Shown: positions 28,340-37,348, numbered from the stretch's first letter. The stretch: DNA of 60,284 nucleotides from Armatimonadota bacterium (GCA_026392115.1 JAPLCQ010000124.1:1-60284); one strand, 5' to 3'. Notes: generated from the sequence alone by a model not told the origin. Numbers and translations: made by a program.

Positions 28340-31300
28340 CTACGGCCCCACCACGTTCACGGTCGTCTCGCCGTAGCCCGCGGCCAGCGATGCGCTGCCG
28401 GCGAATGAGGCCCGCATCGTGTGCGAACCGACCGAGAAGCCCGAGGTGTCGGCCACGGTGTATCGGGCCACGCCGTCGGCATCGGTGGTCGCCGTGCCTA
28501 CGGCCGTGCCGTCGATGCTGAAGCCGATCTGTAGGCCGGGCTGCCAGGCGTAGTCCCAGAGGCTGCGGACGTACGCGCTCAGGGCCATGGGCGTTCCGCG
28601 GCGCGTAGAGCGCACGTAGGGCCAGATGTAGGTCGGCGCTCCCGCCAGCGTCAGCGTGGCGGTCCCGAACGACGGCTTGTAGCCGACGTCGCCCGCCCAC
28701 TCGGCGCGCAGCGCGTAGGCGCCGGCCGCACCGATCGCCGGCGCCGGCCAGAGGAGCTGCGCCACCGACGTGCCGAAGGCGGGGTCCGATGTCGCCGCCG
28801 AGCCCACCGCCGTGCCGGCGATCTTGAACGTGATGGACTTGCCGCCCGGCGGCTGCCGGTTGTCGAGCATGTAGAGGTAGGCCTTCAAGACCACCGTGGC
28901 GCGCATGGCGCCGGATCGGTCGGGCACGTAGAGCTTGGTCTCCATGACGTTGGCCGTCAGGCTCGACGCGGCCGCGGAGCCGTTGTGCGCGGCGTCGGTC
29001 GCGAACTCGGCGGCCAGCGCCCGCGTCGTCGCGCCCGTCGTGATGCTCCAGTTCAGCACCGCGCCGCCGTCGGCGGCAGTCGCCGCCCAGCCGACGGTCG
29101 AGCCGTCGACCTTAAACTTGACGCTCTTCCCGCTGAGGAACTTGCGGCCCACAACACCCCACAGATAGGCCTTCAGCGCCACGGGCTCGCCGATCACGCC
29201 GGATCGGTCCGGCATCCACATCTCGGTGTCGTTCCTCGCGACCGTGAGCGTGGCGGAGGCGGCCGAGGGCGTGTAGGTCGCGTCGCCCGCGAAGGTGACC
29301 GTGATGGTTCGGTTCCCCGCCCCCGCGCCGGCCGGGATCGTGTAGGAGAGCGACGCCGCGCCCTGGCCGCCCGTGACGGCGTTCAGCGTGTCCGACCCGA
29401 TGGCGAAGGTGATGGTCCGCCCTTCGACGCCCGCGCCGCCGCTGGTGAGCGTGGCCGAGAGCGTGACGGTCTCGCCGATGCGCCCCGAGGCGTTGGGTGC
29501 GGCGAGGCTGGTGGAGCGGCTGCCGTAGGGGTACCGGGAGACCATGAGGGTTCCGTCGGTCCTGGCAAAGGCCATGAAGGCGCCGTCCGGCGAGAAGGCC
29601 ACGGCGGTGACGCCGCGGCCGGTCTCCTCATCATAGACGTTCACGACGCCTCCGTCGGAGGCGCGCTGCAGCGTGGCCGTTCGGTCCTGGCCGTAGCCGT
29701 AGCTGTCACCCAGGCCGCCACCGGCGCCGGAGGCGATGATGTTCCCGTCTCGCGAGAAGGCGACGCACGTGATTGCATCGTCATGTGCGTCGTGTGACCA
29801 GAGGACCGTACCGTCCGAGACGCGACGGAGCGTGGCGCCGCCATGGATGATCGAGGCGCCGTCGTTGGAGAACGACAGTGGCGCATAGACGGCCATGGCG
29901 CGGACCGACGCCCCGTCGGATACCCTCCAGATTCCCCCGTAGGCGGCCAGGAGCGAGCTGTCCGGCGAGAAGGAGACCCCGGCGACCGTCGTTTTCGGGT
30001 CGATGGTGTGGAGCAGGACCCCATCCGAGGCGCGCCACAGCCGCAGCGTACGGTCCGGGTAACCTCCGCCCGACGCGATGACGGCGCCGTCCGGCGAGAA
30101 GGCCACCGCGTGGACCGGACCGGTATGCCCGGCCAGCGTGCCTACGAGAGCGCCGTCGGAGGTCCGCCACAGCCTGACGAGGTTGTCGCCGCACGCGGCG
30201 GCGAGGGTGGCGCCGTCGGGCGAGTAGGCGACGCTCCGCACGGCGCTGACGGCGTCCAGCGTGCGGAGGAGCTCGCCGTCGGAGGCGCGCCAGAGCTTGA
30301 CGGTTCGGTCATAGCCCCCCGAGGCCAGCACGGACCCGTCGGGGGAGTAGGCCACGGAGCGAACGTAATCCCGGTGTCGACAGAGGTCCCGCCGCAGCGT
30401 GCATGAGGGCACATCCCAGATCTTGGCGCCGGCCTCGGTGCCGCCTGTGAGCAGGGCAGCGCCGTCGGGCGAGTAGGCTACGCACTGGGTGGAGTAGGGA
30501 TGGGCCGCGAACGAACCGGCAAGCGTCTGGTCGGCGGTCCGCCAGAGCCGCACTGCGGTGCTGCCGTCGGTGGACGCAAGTTGGCTCCCGTCGGGGGAGA
30601 ACGAGAGCGCCGTGACGGCGGACGACTGGGCGGGTATGGTCCCGACCTTCACCAGGTCCGACATGCGGCGGATGCCGATGGTGTTATCGGAGCCGGTCGT
30701 CGCGAGGAGCGAACCGTCGGGCGAGCATTCAAACCTCGCAAGCTCCGTCTTCGATAGCGCAAGCGAGCGTTCCACAGTCCCGTCGGAGGCCCGCAGGAAG
30801 ACGAGGGTTCCAGCGAGGTAGTTGAGAAGCAATGTCGAGCCGTCCGGCGTGTAGACCAGCCCGTAGGGCGTCGCGGCCAGGCCGGTAGCCGTCCGTTCGA
30901 GCGTCCAGTCGGATGTGCGCCAGAACCGCAGCGCCTTGTCGCCGCCGCCCGTGGCAAACGTCCTCCCATCCGGCGAGAACGCCACCGACGAGACGCCGTA
31001 GGGGTGGATGCTCATGCGCTGCACGGTGGCGCCGTCCGAGGCGCGAATGATGCGCACCTGACCGGGGGTCGCGTTCGAGGAGCCATAGGCCACGGCCATG
31101 AGCGAACCATCGGGAGCCACGGCGACCGAAGCCGGAAAGTCGGGCCGGTCCGCCACGGAGCCCAGAAGCGCGCCGTCGGAGGTCCGCCAGAGCTTCGCCG
31201 AATAGTCATAGCTCACCGTCGCCGCCGTCGAGCCGTTGCGCGCGTAGGTCGCGCGGTACACGGTCAGCCCGTGCCCGCCGGCGAGCCACACCACGTCGGG

Positions 31301-31378
31301 CCGGCCCTGCCCGCCCGCTCCCGTCGAAGCGACCGCCGCCGGCACCGCAAGAACGAGCAACTGAAGTGATTGCCTCAT
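28340..31378 (-). CDS. Exported double WD40 propeller with Ig-like tail
   Basis: A 1012-residue protein. The signal peptide (MRQSLQLLVLAVPAAVAS) precedes fourteen WD40-type repeats (SVAYSPDGSVLASGG, VKLWRASDGELL and variants) to about residue 620, enough for two seven-bladed propellers. Four Ig-like modules follow, each with a variant of PDRSG..xVALKAYL and GKSVKFKVDGSTVG; the last has YIWPYVRSTRRG. The protein ends NVVGP. The same tail type occurs in the genes at 41839, 43955, 54229 and 57606. ATG 31378 has GGGAGGG six bases upstream; a GTG at 31402 would add eight residues and spoil the signal peptide. Likely cell-surface or secreted; partner unknown. Confidence 0.88.
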   Translation of the reverse strand: MRQSLQLLVLAVPAAVASTGAGGQGRPDVVWLAGGHGLTVYRATYARNGSTAATVSYDYSAKLWRTSDGALLGSVADRPDFPASVAVAPDGSLMAVAYGSSNATPGQVRIIRASDGATVQRMSIHPYGVSSVAFSPDGRTFATGGGDKALRFWRTSDWTLERTATGLAATPYGLVYTPDGSTLLLNYLAGTLVFLRASDGTVERSLALSKTELARFECSPDGSLLATTGSDNTIGIRRMSDLVKVGTIPAQSSAVTALSFSPDGSQLASTDGSTAVRLWRTADQTLAGSFAAHPYSTQCVAYSPDGAALLTGGTEAGAKIWDVPSCTLRRDLCRHRDYVRSVAYSPDGSVLASGGYDRTVKLWRASDGELLRTLDAVSAVRSVAYSPDGATLAAACGDNLVRLWRTSDGALVGTLAGHTGPVHAVAFSPDGAVIASGGGYPDRTLRLWRASDGVLLHTIDPKTTVAGVSFSPDSSLLAAYGGIWRVSDGASVRAMAVYAPLSFSNDGASIIHGGATLRRVSDGTVLWSHDAHDDAITCVAFSRDGNIIASGAGGGLGDSYGYGQDRTATLQRASDGGVVNVYDEETGRGVTAVAFSPDGAFMAFARTDGTLMVSRYPYGSRSTSLAAPNASGRIGETVTLSATLTSGGAGVEGRTITFAIGSDTLNAVTGGQGAASLSYTIPAGAGAGNRTITVTFAGDATYTPSAASATLTVARNDTEMWMPDRSGVIGEPVALKAYLWGVVGRKFLSGKSVKFKVDGSTVGWAATAADGGAVLNWSITTGATTRALAAEFATDAAHNGSAAASSLTANVMETKLYVPDRSGAMRATVVLKAYLYMLDNRQPPGGKSITFKIAGTAVGSAATSDPAFGTSVAQLLWPAPAIGAAGAYALRAEWAGDVGYKPSFGTATLTLAGAPTYIWPYVRSTRRGTPMALSAYVRSLWDYAWQPGLQIGFSIDGTAVGTATTDADGVARYTVADTSGFSVGSHTMRASFAGSASLAAGYGETTVNVVGP

Positions 31379-31397
31379 GGTGACCCTCCCAGAGCCA

Positions 31398-31416
31398 GAC
31401 ACGTTATCAGCGTGTC
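31398..31416. repeat. Inverted repeat upstream of the WD40 gene
   Basis: GACACG and CGTGTC flank seven bases, 20 bases upstream of the WD40 gene start. Further GTGT/ACAC words follow at 31424-31451. It may be an operator; no regulator is identified. The region 31403-31521 holds no gene. Confidence 0.35.
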
Positions 31417-31521
31417 CAAAGCAAGTGTACAGCGTGTCCCGGCGGGTGTCAAGGCTCGGCGTGGCCCGGGGGCGTGGTACCCGCTCAGCGAATCGGTGCG
31501 GGTCGGGGGCGCATGGGCGCT

Positions 31522-31551
31522 GGGGCGGGCGGGCGTCGCCCTACCCGCCCC
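31522..31551 (-). terminator. GC-rich hairpin at the end of the SorC operon
   Basis: GGGGCGGG and CCCGCCCC can pair around an inner GGGC/GCCC stem. The hairpin takes in the stop codon of the last operon gene. No T-run follows, so termination is only likely. Confidence 0.4.
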
Positions 31552-32155
31552 GCAGCGCCTCGGAGGCTTCGATGGCGGCCCTCTGGGCCAGGATGTGGCA
31601 GCTCTGGTCCATTCCCTCCAGCGCCTCGACGCCCTGGAAGAGGTCGGCACAGGCGATGACGACGCCGTGGCGGGGGATGAGCGTGGCCGAGACGAGGTCC
31701 GGCAGGCCGCCGATGCCGGGGCGCAGGCCCTCCACCACCGCCAGCGCCAGCTCCGGCGTGTGCGAGGCGTATTCGCCGCATAGCTCCACCGTGCCCCAGC
31801 GGTCGGTCTGCTCGCTGGTGGGCGGGATGGGCCGCCGCATGTGCGCGAAGGTCATGATGTTCTCGGCGTGTGCGTGGACGACCGCCGAGACCCGCGGGAA
31901 GGCCTGGTAGACCGCCAGGTGCATGGCCCACTCGCGCGACATCTCGCCGTCGCCGCCCAGCAGCGCGCCCTGCTCGTCGGTGACCATGATCTGGTCGGGC
32001 CGCAGCCGCCACCAGTGACGCGACCCGGCGTACTTGGGCGTGCAGTAGATGCGCCCCTCGTGCCGCACGCTGAAGTTGCCGCCGGCCGCGTCGGTCATCC
32101 GCCGCTCGTAGACATGGAACGCCGTGTCGCACAGGGCCTGCTTGGGATCGAACAT
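31541..32155 (-). CDS. Class II aldolase/adducin family protein
   Basis: A 204-residue member of the fuculose-phosphate-aldolase-like fold. Visible motifs are GGNFSVRH (phosphate-side loop), SREWAMH with the candidate catalytic E75, VVHAHAEN with zinc ligands H94 and H96, and IPRHGVV with the third histidine. These enzymes usually split a sugar phosphate into dihydroxyacetone phosphate and an aldehyde using zinc. It is the last gene of the SorC operon, 3 bases after the E2 gene. That a second, unrelated aldolase lies in the same operon suggests each acts on a different intermediate. Confidence 0.85.
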   Translation of the reverse strand: MFDPKQALCDTAFHVYERRMTDAAGGNFSVRHEGRIYCTPKYAGSRHWWRLRPDQIMVTDEQGALLGGDGEMSREWAMHLAVYQAFPRVSAVVHAHAENIMTFAHMRRPIPPTSEQTDRWGTVELCGEYASHTPELALAVVEGLRPGIGGLPDLVSATLIPRHGVVIACADLFQGVEALEGMDQSCHILAQRAAIEASEALRGG

Positions 32156-32157
32156 CG

Positions 32158-33480
32158 CTACTCCTCGTCCTCCGCGCCGGGCGCCTCGATGCCCCTCACC
32201 ACGCTTTGGAGGAAGCGGGCCGCGGGTCCGCCGTCCACCAGCCGGTGGTCGAAGGTGAGGCTGAGCCAGAGCGCCTGGCGTATCCCGATGCAGTCACCCA
32301 CGACCCAGGGCGTCGGCTTGATGCGCCCCACGCCCAGGATGGCGCACTCGGGATGGTTGATGATGGGCGTGAAGGCGTCGATGCCGAACATACCCAGGTT
32401 GGTGAGCGTGAAGGTGCCGCCCTTCAGTTCGTCGGGCCCGGCCTGGCCCGAGCGAGCACGGGCGATGAGCGCCGCCGAGCCCTCGGCCACCTGCGCCAGC
32501 GTCATCCGCTCGGCGCCGCGCAGCACCGGAGCCAGCAGGCCCCGGTCCGTGTCGACCGCCAGCGCGATATCCACGCTCCGGCGCACCACGGCGCGGTCGC
32601 CCTGGTAGACGGCGTTCATGCGCGGCTGCTCGCCCAGCGCCCGGGCGATGATGCAGACCAGCAGGTCGTTGAAGCTCACCTTCAGGCCGGCCGCGATGAG
32701 GGCCTTGCGGCGCGCCACCAGGGCCGTGGCGTCGACCTCGGCGGTGAGGGTGACCGGCGCCGTCTCATGCGAGCCGCGCATCATCCGCTCGGCGATCTTG
32801 CCGCGCACGCCGGTGAGGGCGAAGGTCTCAACAATATCGTCCGTCGGCTCAGCGGCGCGGGCGTCCCTGCCCGTGTCGGCCGCACGGAGCACATCCTCCC
32901 GCGTGATCCTGCCCGCGGCGCCTGTGCCCTCCACGCCGGAGAGGGCGATCCCCTGCTCGCGGGCGATGCGCGCCGCAAGCGGCGTGGGCGCGGGACGGCG
33001 CCCGGCCTCTGCGGCGGCCTCCACGTCGCGGCCGACCACGGCCCCCTGCGGACCGGTGCCCCGCAGGAGGGTCCAGTCGACGCCCCTCTCGGTGGCCAGC
33101 GTGCGCGCCCAGGGGGAGGCCCTCGGGGTGAGGGGGTGAGTGGGTGAGGGGGTGAGGGGGTGAGGAGCGGCGGCGTCCGTGGGCGTCCGTGTTGGTCCGT
33201 GTGGGTCCGTGTTGGTCCGTGCCTCGGCGGGAAGGGTCTCGCCTTCGGCGGCGATCCAGGCGATGGTGGAGAGCGCCGCCACGTCTTCGCCGGCGGCGGC
33301 CGATACGCCGCGCAGGATGCCGGCGGCGGGGGCCTCGACGTCCAGCGTGGCCTTGTCGGTCTCCACGGCGAAGAGGGGCTCGCCGGCGGCCACGGCGTCG
33401 CCCTCGGCCTTGTACCAGTTGACCAGGGTCACCGTGTCGACGTTGGTGCCCAGCGGCGGGACGAGTACCTGGGTAGCCAT
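32158..33480 (-). CDS. E2 acyltransferase of a 2-oxoacid/acetoin dehydrogenase complex
   Basis: A 440-residue E2 protein. Lipoyl domain 1-78 with the lipoylated lysine K43 (VETDKATLDVEAP). A Pro/Thr-rich linker follows (about 84-122), encoded by non-triplet tandem repeats. Two peripheral-subunit-binding-like segments come next (about 125-158, ARTLATERGVDWTLLRG, and about 165-200, AARIAREQGIALSGVEGTG). The catalytic domain (about 215-440) has the active site in FDHRLVDGGPAARF. E2 transfers the acyl group from lipoyl to CoA. E1-beta lies just upstream. No E3 (dihydrolipoamide dehydrogenase) gene is in the window, so E3 must come from elsewhere. Confidence 0.9.
   Translation of the reverse strand: MATQVLVPPLGTNVDTVTLVNWYKAEGDAVAAGEPLFAVETDKATLDVEAPAAGILRGVSAAAGEDVAALSTIAWIAAEGETLPAEARTNTDPHGPTRTPTDAAAPHPLTPSPTHPLTPRASPWARTLATERGVDWTLLRGTGPQGAVVGRDVEAAAEAGRRPAPTPLAARIAREQGIALSGVEGTGAAGRITREDVLRAADTGRDARAAEPTDDIVETFALTGVRGKIAERMMRGSHETAPVTLTAEVDATALVARRKALIAAGLKVSFNDLLVCIIARALGEQPRMNAVYQGDRAVVRRSVDIALAVDTDRGLLAPVLRGAERMTLAQVAEGSAALIARARSGQAGPDELKGGTFTLTNLGMFGIDAFTPIINHPECAILGVGRIKPTPWVVGDCIGIRQALWLSLTFDHRLVDGGPAARFLQSVVRGIEAPGAEDEE
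33125..33220. repeat. 8-bp and 10-bp tandem repeats inside the E2 linker
   Basis: 33125-33164 is five units of GGGGTGAG (the third begins with T). 33171-33220 is five 10-bp units each ending GTCCGT. Both lie within the E2 coding region and encode the Pro/Thr-rich linker. Neither unit is a multiple of three. Confidence 0.85.
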
Positions 33481-33482
33481 GC

Positions 33483-34496
33483 CTAGAAGAGGCCCTTGAC
33501 CGCCGCCACGACGCGGTCGATGCTCGGAACGTAGAGCTCCTCAAGCCCCGGCGCGAAGGGGGGCGGGATGTCCGGCGCGGAGACCCGCACGGGCGGCGCG
33601 TCGAGATACCAGAAGGCCTCCTCGGCCACCATGGCGGCGATCTCGGCGCCCCAGCCGTGGGTGCGGTTGTCCTCTTCCACCACCACGAACCGGTGCGTCT
33701 TGCGGACCGACTCGAGGATCAGCTCCTTGTCCAGCGGCACCAGGGTGCGGGGGTCGATCACCTCGGCGTCGATGCCCTGCTCGGCCAGCCGGTCGGCGGC
33801 GCCCAGGGCGCGATAGACCGTGAGCAGCTTGCCGACGATGGTGACATCCTTGCCGGGGCGGCGGATGGCGCCCTTGCCGATGGGCACGATGTAGTCCTCG
33901 TCCGGCACCTCGCCGATGGGGCTCACGGCGCCCTTCTCGGCCCGGTTGCCCTTGCTCCCGTAGAGCAGCTTGTGCTCGAACATGAGGACCGGGTTGTCGT
34001 CGCGCACGGCGGCCTTGAGCAGGCCCTTGGCGTCGTAGGCCGTGCTGGGGGCCACGACCTTGAGGCCCGGCACATGGGTGAAGAAGACCTCCAGCGTCTG
34101 GGCGTGCTGGGCGCCGCGCCGCGTGGAGCCCACCGGAGCCCGCATGACGAGCGGGACCTTCACGGCGCCTCCGGCCATGTAGGTCATCTTGGCGGCCTGG
34201 TTCACGAGCTGGTCCATCATGCAGAATAGGAAGTCGCCGTACTGCACGTCGGCGATGGGCCGCATGCCGGTCATGGCCGCGCCGACCGCGATCCCAGCGA
34301 AGCCCGACTCGGAGATGGGCGTGTCGATGATCCGCTCCGGCCCGAACTCCTCCGAGAGGCCCAGCGTCACGGTGAAGGCGCCGCCCCAGCCGCCGGGGAC
34401 GCCGATATCCTCGCCGATGCAGAAGACGGTGGGGTCCCGGCGCATCTCTTCCCGAATGCCCTCGCGGAGGGCCTCCGCAATGCCCATCACCGCCAT
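33483..34496 (-). CDS. E1-beta subunit of a 2-oxoacid/acetoin dehydrogenase
   Basis: A 337-residue transketolase-like E1-beta subunit. It shows FCIGEDIGVPGGWGGAFTVT, the TPP-side segment RIIDTPISESGFAGIAVGAA, VQYGDFLFCMMDQLVNQAAK, and the C-terminal VVVEEDNRTHGWGAEIA. With E1-alpha it decarboxylates a 2-oxoacid, or cleaves acetoin, using thiamine diphosphate, and passes the acyl group to the E2 lipoyl arm. GGAGGG precedes ATG 34496, one base after the stop of E1-alpha. The complex here is of the AcoAB/PdhAB type; which substrate cannot be decided. Confidence 0.92.
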   Translation of the reverse strand: MAVMGIAEALREGIREEMRRDPTVFCIGEDIGVPGGWGGAFTVTLGLSEEFGPERIIDTPISESGFAGIAVGAAMTGMRPIADVQYGDFLFCMMDQLVNQAAKMTYMAGGAVKVPLVMRAPVGSTRRGAQHAQTLEVFFTHVPGLKVVAPSTAYDAKGLLKAAVRDDNPVLMFEHKLLYGSKGNRAEKGAVSPIGEVPDEDYIVPIGKGAIRRPGKDVTIVGKLLTVYRALGAADRLAEQGIDAEVIDPRTLVPLDKELILESVRKTHRFVVVEEDNRTHGWGAEIAAMVAEEAFWYLDAPPVRVSAPDIPPPFAPGLEELYVPSIDRVVAAVKGLF

Positions 34497-34497
34497 G

Positions 34498-35478
34498 TCA
34501 GTCGCCCTCCCAGTAGACGTAGCGCTCCAGTTCGTCCGGCGAGGGCGCCGGGCTCGCCTCAGCGAAGGCGATGGCGTCGTCGATCTCGGCGGCCACCGAG
34601 GCCTCGGCCTCGTCCAGCGCCGACTGAGGCAGCGAGTGGGGCTCGGCCAGCAGCCGCGCGCCGGTAACGGTGAGCGGGTCGCGGGACTTCCACTCGGCCT
34701 CTTCGTCGTCCGGGCGGTAGTCGCAGGCGTCGCTGCGGGAGTGGCCGCACTGCCGGTAGGTCAGCGTCTCCAGGAGCGTGGGGCCTTCGCCGGCTCGGGC
34801 GCGGGCCACGGCCGTGATGGCTGCGTCGCGGACGGCCTCCACATCGTTGCCGTCCACGGTGACGCCGGGCATTCCGTAGGCCGCGGCGCGGTCGGCGACA
34901 TGGGCCACGCGGAAGACCTTGTCGAAGTGTGTCGAGGCGCCGTAGAGGTTGTTCTCGCAGACGTAGATGACGGGCAGCTTCCAGATGGCGGCCATGTTCA
35001 GGGCCTCGTGCCAGTCGCCCTCGTTGGCGGCGCCCTCGCCGTGGAAGGCCACTGCCACCTGGTCGGTGCCGCGCATCTTGGCCGAGAGGCCCACGCCGGC
35101 GGCGATGGGGCAGCCCGCGCCCACGATGGCGACAGCCGGGAAGACGCCTTGACGCACGTCGCCCACGTGCATGGAGCCGCCCTTGCCGCGGCAGCAGCCG
35201 GTGGCCTTGGCCATCAGTTCGGCCATGATGATGCGCGGGCTCACGTCCTTGGCCAGCGCGTGGCCGTGGGGACGGTGGGTTCCCAGCACGAAGTCGTCCT
35301 GCCGAAGGGCGGAGCAGACGCCGGTGGCCGAGGCCTCCTGCCCGATGTAGAGGTGCAGCGTCGAGGGGATGCGCCCCTGCAGGAAGAGCGCGTTGCACCG
35401 CTCCTCGAACCTGCGGATGAGGAGCATCTTGCGGTAGAGCGCCAGCAGCCGGTCGGCGCCGAGGGGTTCGGGCATCAT
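34498..35478 (-). CDS. E1-alpha subunit of a 2-oxoacid/acetoin dehydrogenase
   Basis: A 326-residue E1-alpha subunit. Motifs are MLLIRRFEERCNALFLQGRI, the RGKGGSMH loop common to acetoin dehydrogenase alpha subunits, the TPP/metal motif GEGAANEGDWHEALN..CENN, and YRQCGHSRSDACDYR. The start is one of two adjacent ATGs at 35478 or 35475, overlapping the aldolase stop. An open frame continues upstream through the aldolase gene but is out of frame with it and not coding. The AcoA-like loop slightly favours acetoin-type chemistry over pyruvate. Confidence 0.92.
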   Translation of the reverse strand: MMPEPLGADRLLALYRKMLLIRRFEERCNALFLQGRIPSTLHLYIGQEASATGVCSALRQDDFVLGTHRPHGHALAKDVSPRIIMAELMAKATGCCRGKGGSMHVGDVRQGVFPAVAIVGAGCPIAAGVGLSAKMRGTDQVAVAFHGEGAANEGDWHEALNMAAIWKLPVIYVCENNLYGASTHFDKVFRVAHVADRAAAYGMPGVTVDGNDVEAVRDAAITAVARARAGEGPTLLETLTYRQCGHSRSDACDYRPDDEEAEWKSRDPLTVTGARLLAEPHSLPQSALDEAEASVAAEIDDAIAFAEASPAPSPDELERYVYWEGD

Positions 35479-36365
35479 TCCGCCTTTCCCGAGCTGCCGT
35501 AGAGCCGCATCAGCTCGCGCACCTTGGCCTGCAGCGCGGCTCGCGCTGCGGCGGTGAGGTCGCCGGACTTGCGCGATCCCAGCAGCTCGTGTACGTCGTC
35601 GGCGGGGTCCGCGGAGGCGACCGAGGCCTTCAGCGCCTGCGCGTAGACCCGCTTGAGGATGGTGCCCACGTTGAACTTCGCCACGCCGTTGGCCACCGCG
35701 TGGGGCACGCCGTCGGGCGGGAAGCTGGTGCCGCCATGCACCGCGAAGGGGATGCCCACGGCGGCGCGCAGGGCCTCCAGGCGTCCGCGGTCGATGGCCG
35801 CCCAGCCGTCGGTCTTCACATGCACATTGCCGATGGAGACGGCCAGGCAGTCGATGCCCGTGGCGGCCACGAAGGCGGCGGCCTCGGCGGGGTCGGTCAT
35901 CTCGCCGCCCTGCTCCGCGCCGGCGGCGGCGTCGGGCAGGTGGCCCAGCTCGGCCTCCAGCGTCACGCTGGCGGCATGGGCCAGGGCCGCCAGATCGGCG
36001 GTCACGGCCAGCGCCTCGGCGGACGCAAGGTCGTCGGTGGAGAGCAGGAGGCAGTTGAAGCCGCTCTCCAGCGCGATGTGCGCCTGCGCCAGGGTCTGGG
36101 CCTCGTTGAACATGACGGCCGCGGGCACGCCGGCGCGCTCGGCCGCCGCACGTGCGGCCGGTCCCAGCATGGCGACGCCGCGCCGCTCCAGCCACGCGGC
36201 ATCGACCATCATGCCGCCGAAGCCGACGATGACCGGCGACCGCTCGGCCTCAGCCGCATCCAGCACGGCCTCCAGCGAGTCGAGGTCCCACGACTCGAAG
36301 TAGCCGATGCCGTAGCCGCCCGCCAGGGCGGCCCGCAGCAGGTCGGGCATGGTGGCGAGGGGCAT
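35475..36365 (-). CDS. Divergent class II fructose-bisphosphate-aldolase-like protein
   Basis: A 296-residue protein of the FbaA/GatY/IolJ group. The fold is recognised from GYGIGYFESWDLDSLEAVLDAAE, LEAELGHL, AVSIGNVHVKT, AVHGGTSFP and VAKFNVGTILKRVYAQAL. The usual HLDHG segment, with a catalytic Asp and a zinc His, is replaced by MFNEAQ (residues 85-90). The later histidines in GNVH and AVHGG remain. Canonical zinc-dependent cleavage is therefore doubtful; it may act on an unusual substrate or by a modified mechanism. ATG 36365 overlaps the kinase stop (TGATG). Confidence 0.8.
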   Translation of the reverse strand: MPLATMPDLLRAALAGGYGIGYFESWDLDSLEAVLDAAEAERSPVIVGFGGMMVDAAWLERRGVAMLGPAARAAAERAGVPAAVMFNEAQTLAQAHIALESGFNCLLLSTDDLASAEALAVTADLAALAHAASVTLEAELGHLPDAAAGAEQGGEMTDPAEAAAFVAATGIDCLAVSIGNVHVKTDGWAAIDRGRLEALRAAVGIPFAVHGGTSFPPDGVPHAVANGVAKFNVGTILKRVYAQALKASVASADPADDVHELLGSRKSGDLTAAARAALQAKVRELMRLYGSSGKAE

Positions 36366-37348
36366 CAGGCGGCCCCTTCCGTGCAGGTGACGGCCAGGTC
36401 GTGCGATGCCATCAGGGCTTCAACGGCGGCCGTGCCGGTGACGCCGGCGGTGCATCCCAGCTTGGTGCAGGCCAGGGCGCCCACGGCGCTGGCGTAGCGG
36501 AGGCGCTGCGGCGTGTCCCAGCCCTGCAGCATGCCGTAGATGTAGCCCGCGCAGAAGGCGTCGCCGGAGCCGGAGCCGTCCACGAAGGTGATGGGGTAGA
36601 CGCCGGCGGTCCAGCGCTTGCCGCCTTCGGCGATGAGCGTGCCGCGGCTCCCCTGTGTGATGACCACGGACTTGCAGCCCAGGCTGAGGAACCTGGCGGC
36701 CTGCGCCTCGGGGTCCGTGAGGCCCGTGAGCGCCTCGGCCTCCTCGTCGTTGGGCGTGAAGACGTCGACGTGGGGCAGCACCGGCGCCAGGAGGCTCAGG
36801 TCCGGCGCGCCGCCCGAGGGCACCACCACATCGAGCATCACCTGCGTGCCGCGTGCGCGGGCCTCGGCGAAGACCTGCGCGGTGGCCTCCGGGTCCAGCG
36901 CGGGCAGCACGACGTAGCCACCCACGTATAGCACGGCGGCGTCTGCCAGGGCCGGGTGGCGCAGGTCGTCGGCCACGAAGCGCGTGTTGGCCCCGAAGGT
37001 GTGGAGGAAGCGCCGGTCCTCGCCGGCCACGGTGAGCACCACGGTCTTGGAGGTGCCTCCCTCGCCGGTGCGGATGGCGCCGGTATTGAGGCCGCGCTCG
37101 GTGAGCTTGTTCACGAGGAACTCGGCGAACACGTCCTCGCCCACCACGCCGCAGACCGTCACGTCGGCTCCCAGCCGCGCCAGGTCGGTGCCGGTATTGG
37201 CCGCGCACCCGCCGGTCTCCAGCAGGAAGTCCTCCGTGGCCAGCAGCGCGCCGGCGGCCGGCAGCTTCGGCAGCGGCGGCACGAAGATGTCGGCCACCAG
37301 GATTCCCGCGCAGGCGACCTTGCCGGTCGCGCCAGTCACATTAGCCAC
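36365..37348 (-). CDS. PfkB-family sugar kinase
   Basis: A 327-residue ribokinase-like kinase. The N-terminal signature is GGCAANTGTDLARLGADV; the C-terminal ATP and catalytic signature is VDGSGSGDAFCAGYIYG, with the catalytic Asp in SGDAF. It phosphorylates a sugar or sugar acid using ATP. The start GTG 37348 follows AAGGAG by six bases and overlaps the end of the SorC gene by eight. Placed before two aldolase-like genes, it probably makes the phosphorylated sugar they split. The substrate is unknown; the extra CTKLGCTAGVTG near the end is family-typical. Confidence 0.9.
   Translation of the reverse strand: MANVTGATGKVACAGILVADIFVPPLPKLPAAGALLATEDFLLETGGCAANTGTDLARLGADVTVCGVVGEDVFAEFLVNKLTERGLNTGAIRTGEGGTSKTVVLTVAGEDRRFLHTFGANTRFVADDLRHPALADAAVLYVGGYVVLPALDPEATAQVFAEARARGTQVMLDVVVPSGGAPDLSLLAPVLPHVDVFTPNDEEAEALTGLTDPEAQAARFLSLGCKSVVITQGSRGTLIAEGGKRWTAGVYPITFVDGSGSGDAFCAGYIYGMLQGWDTPQRLRYASAVGALACTKLGCTAGVTGTAAVEALMASHDLAVTCTEGAA

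Noticed and set aside
33125-33220. CRISPR-like or minisatellite array
   Set aside because: The units are only 8 and 10 bases without spacers and lie inside a coding linker, so this is a tandem repeat, not CRISPR.
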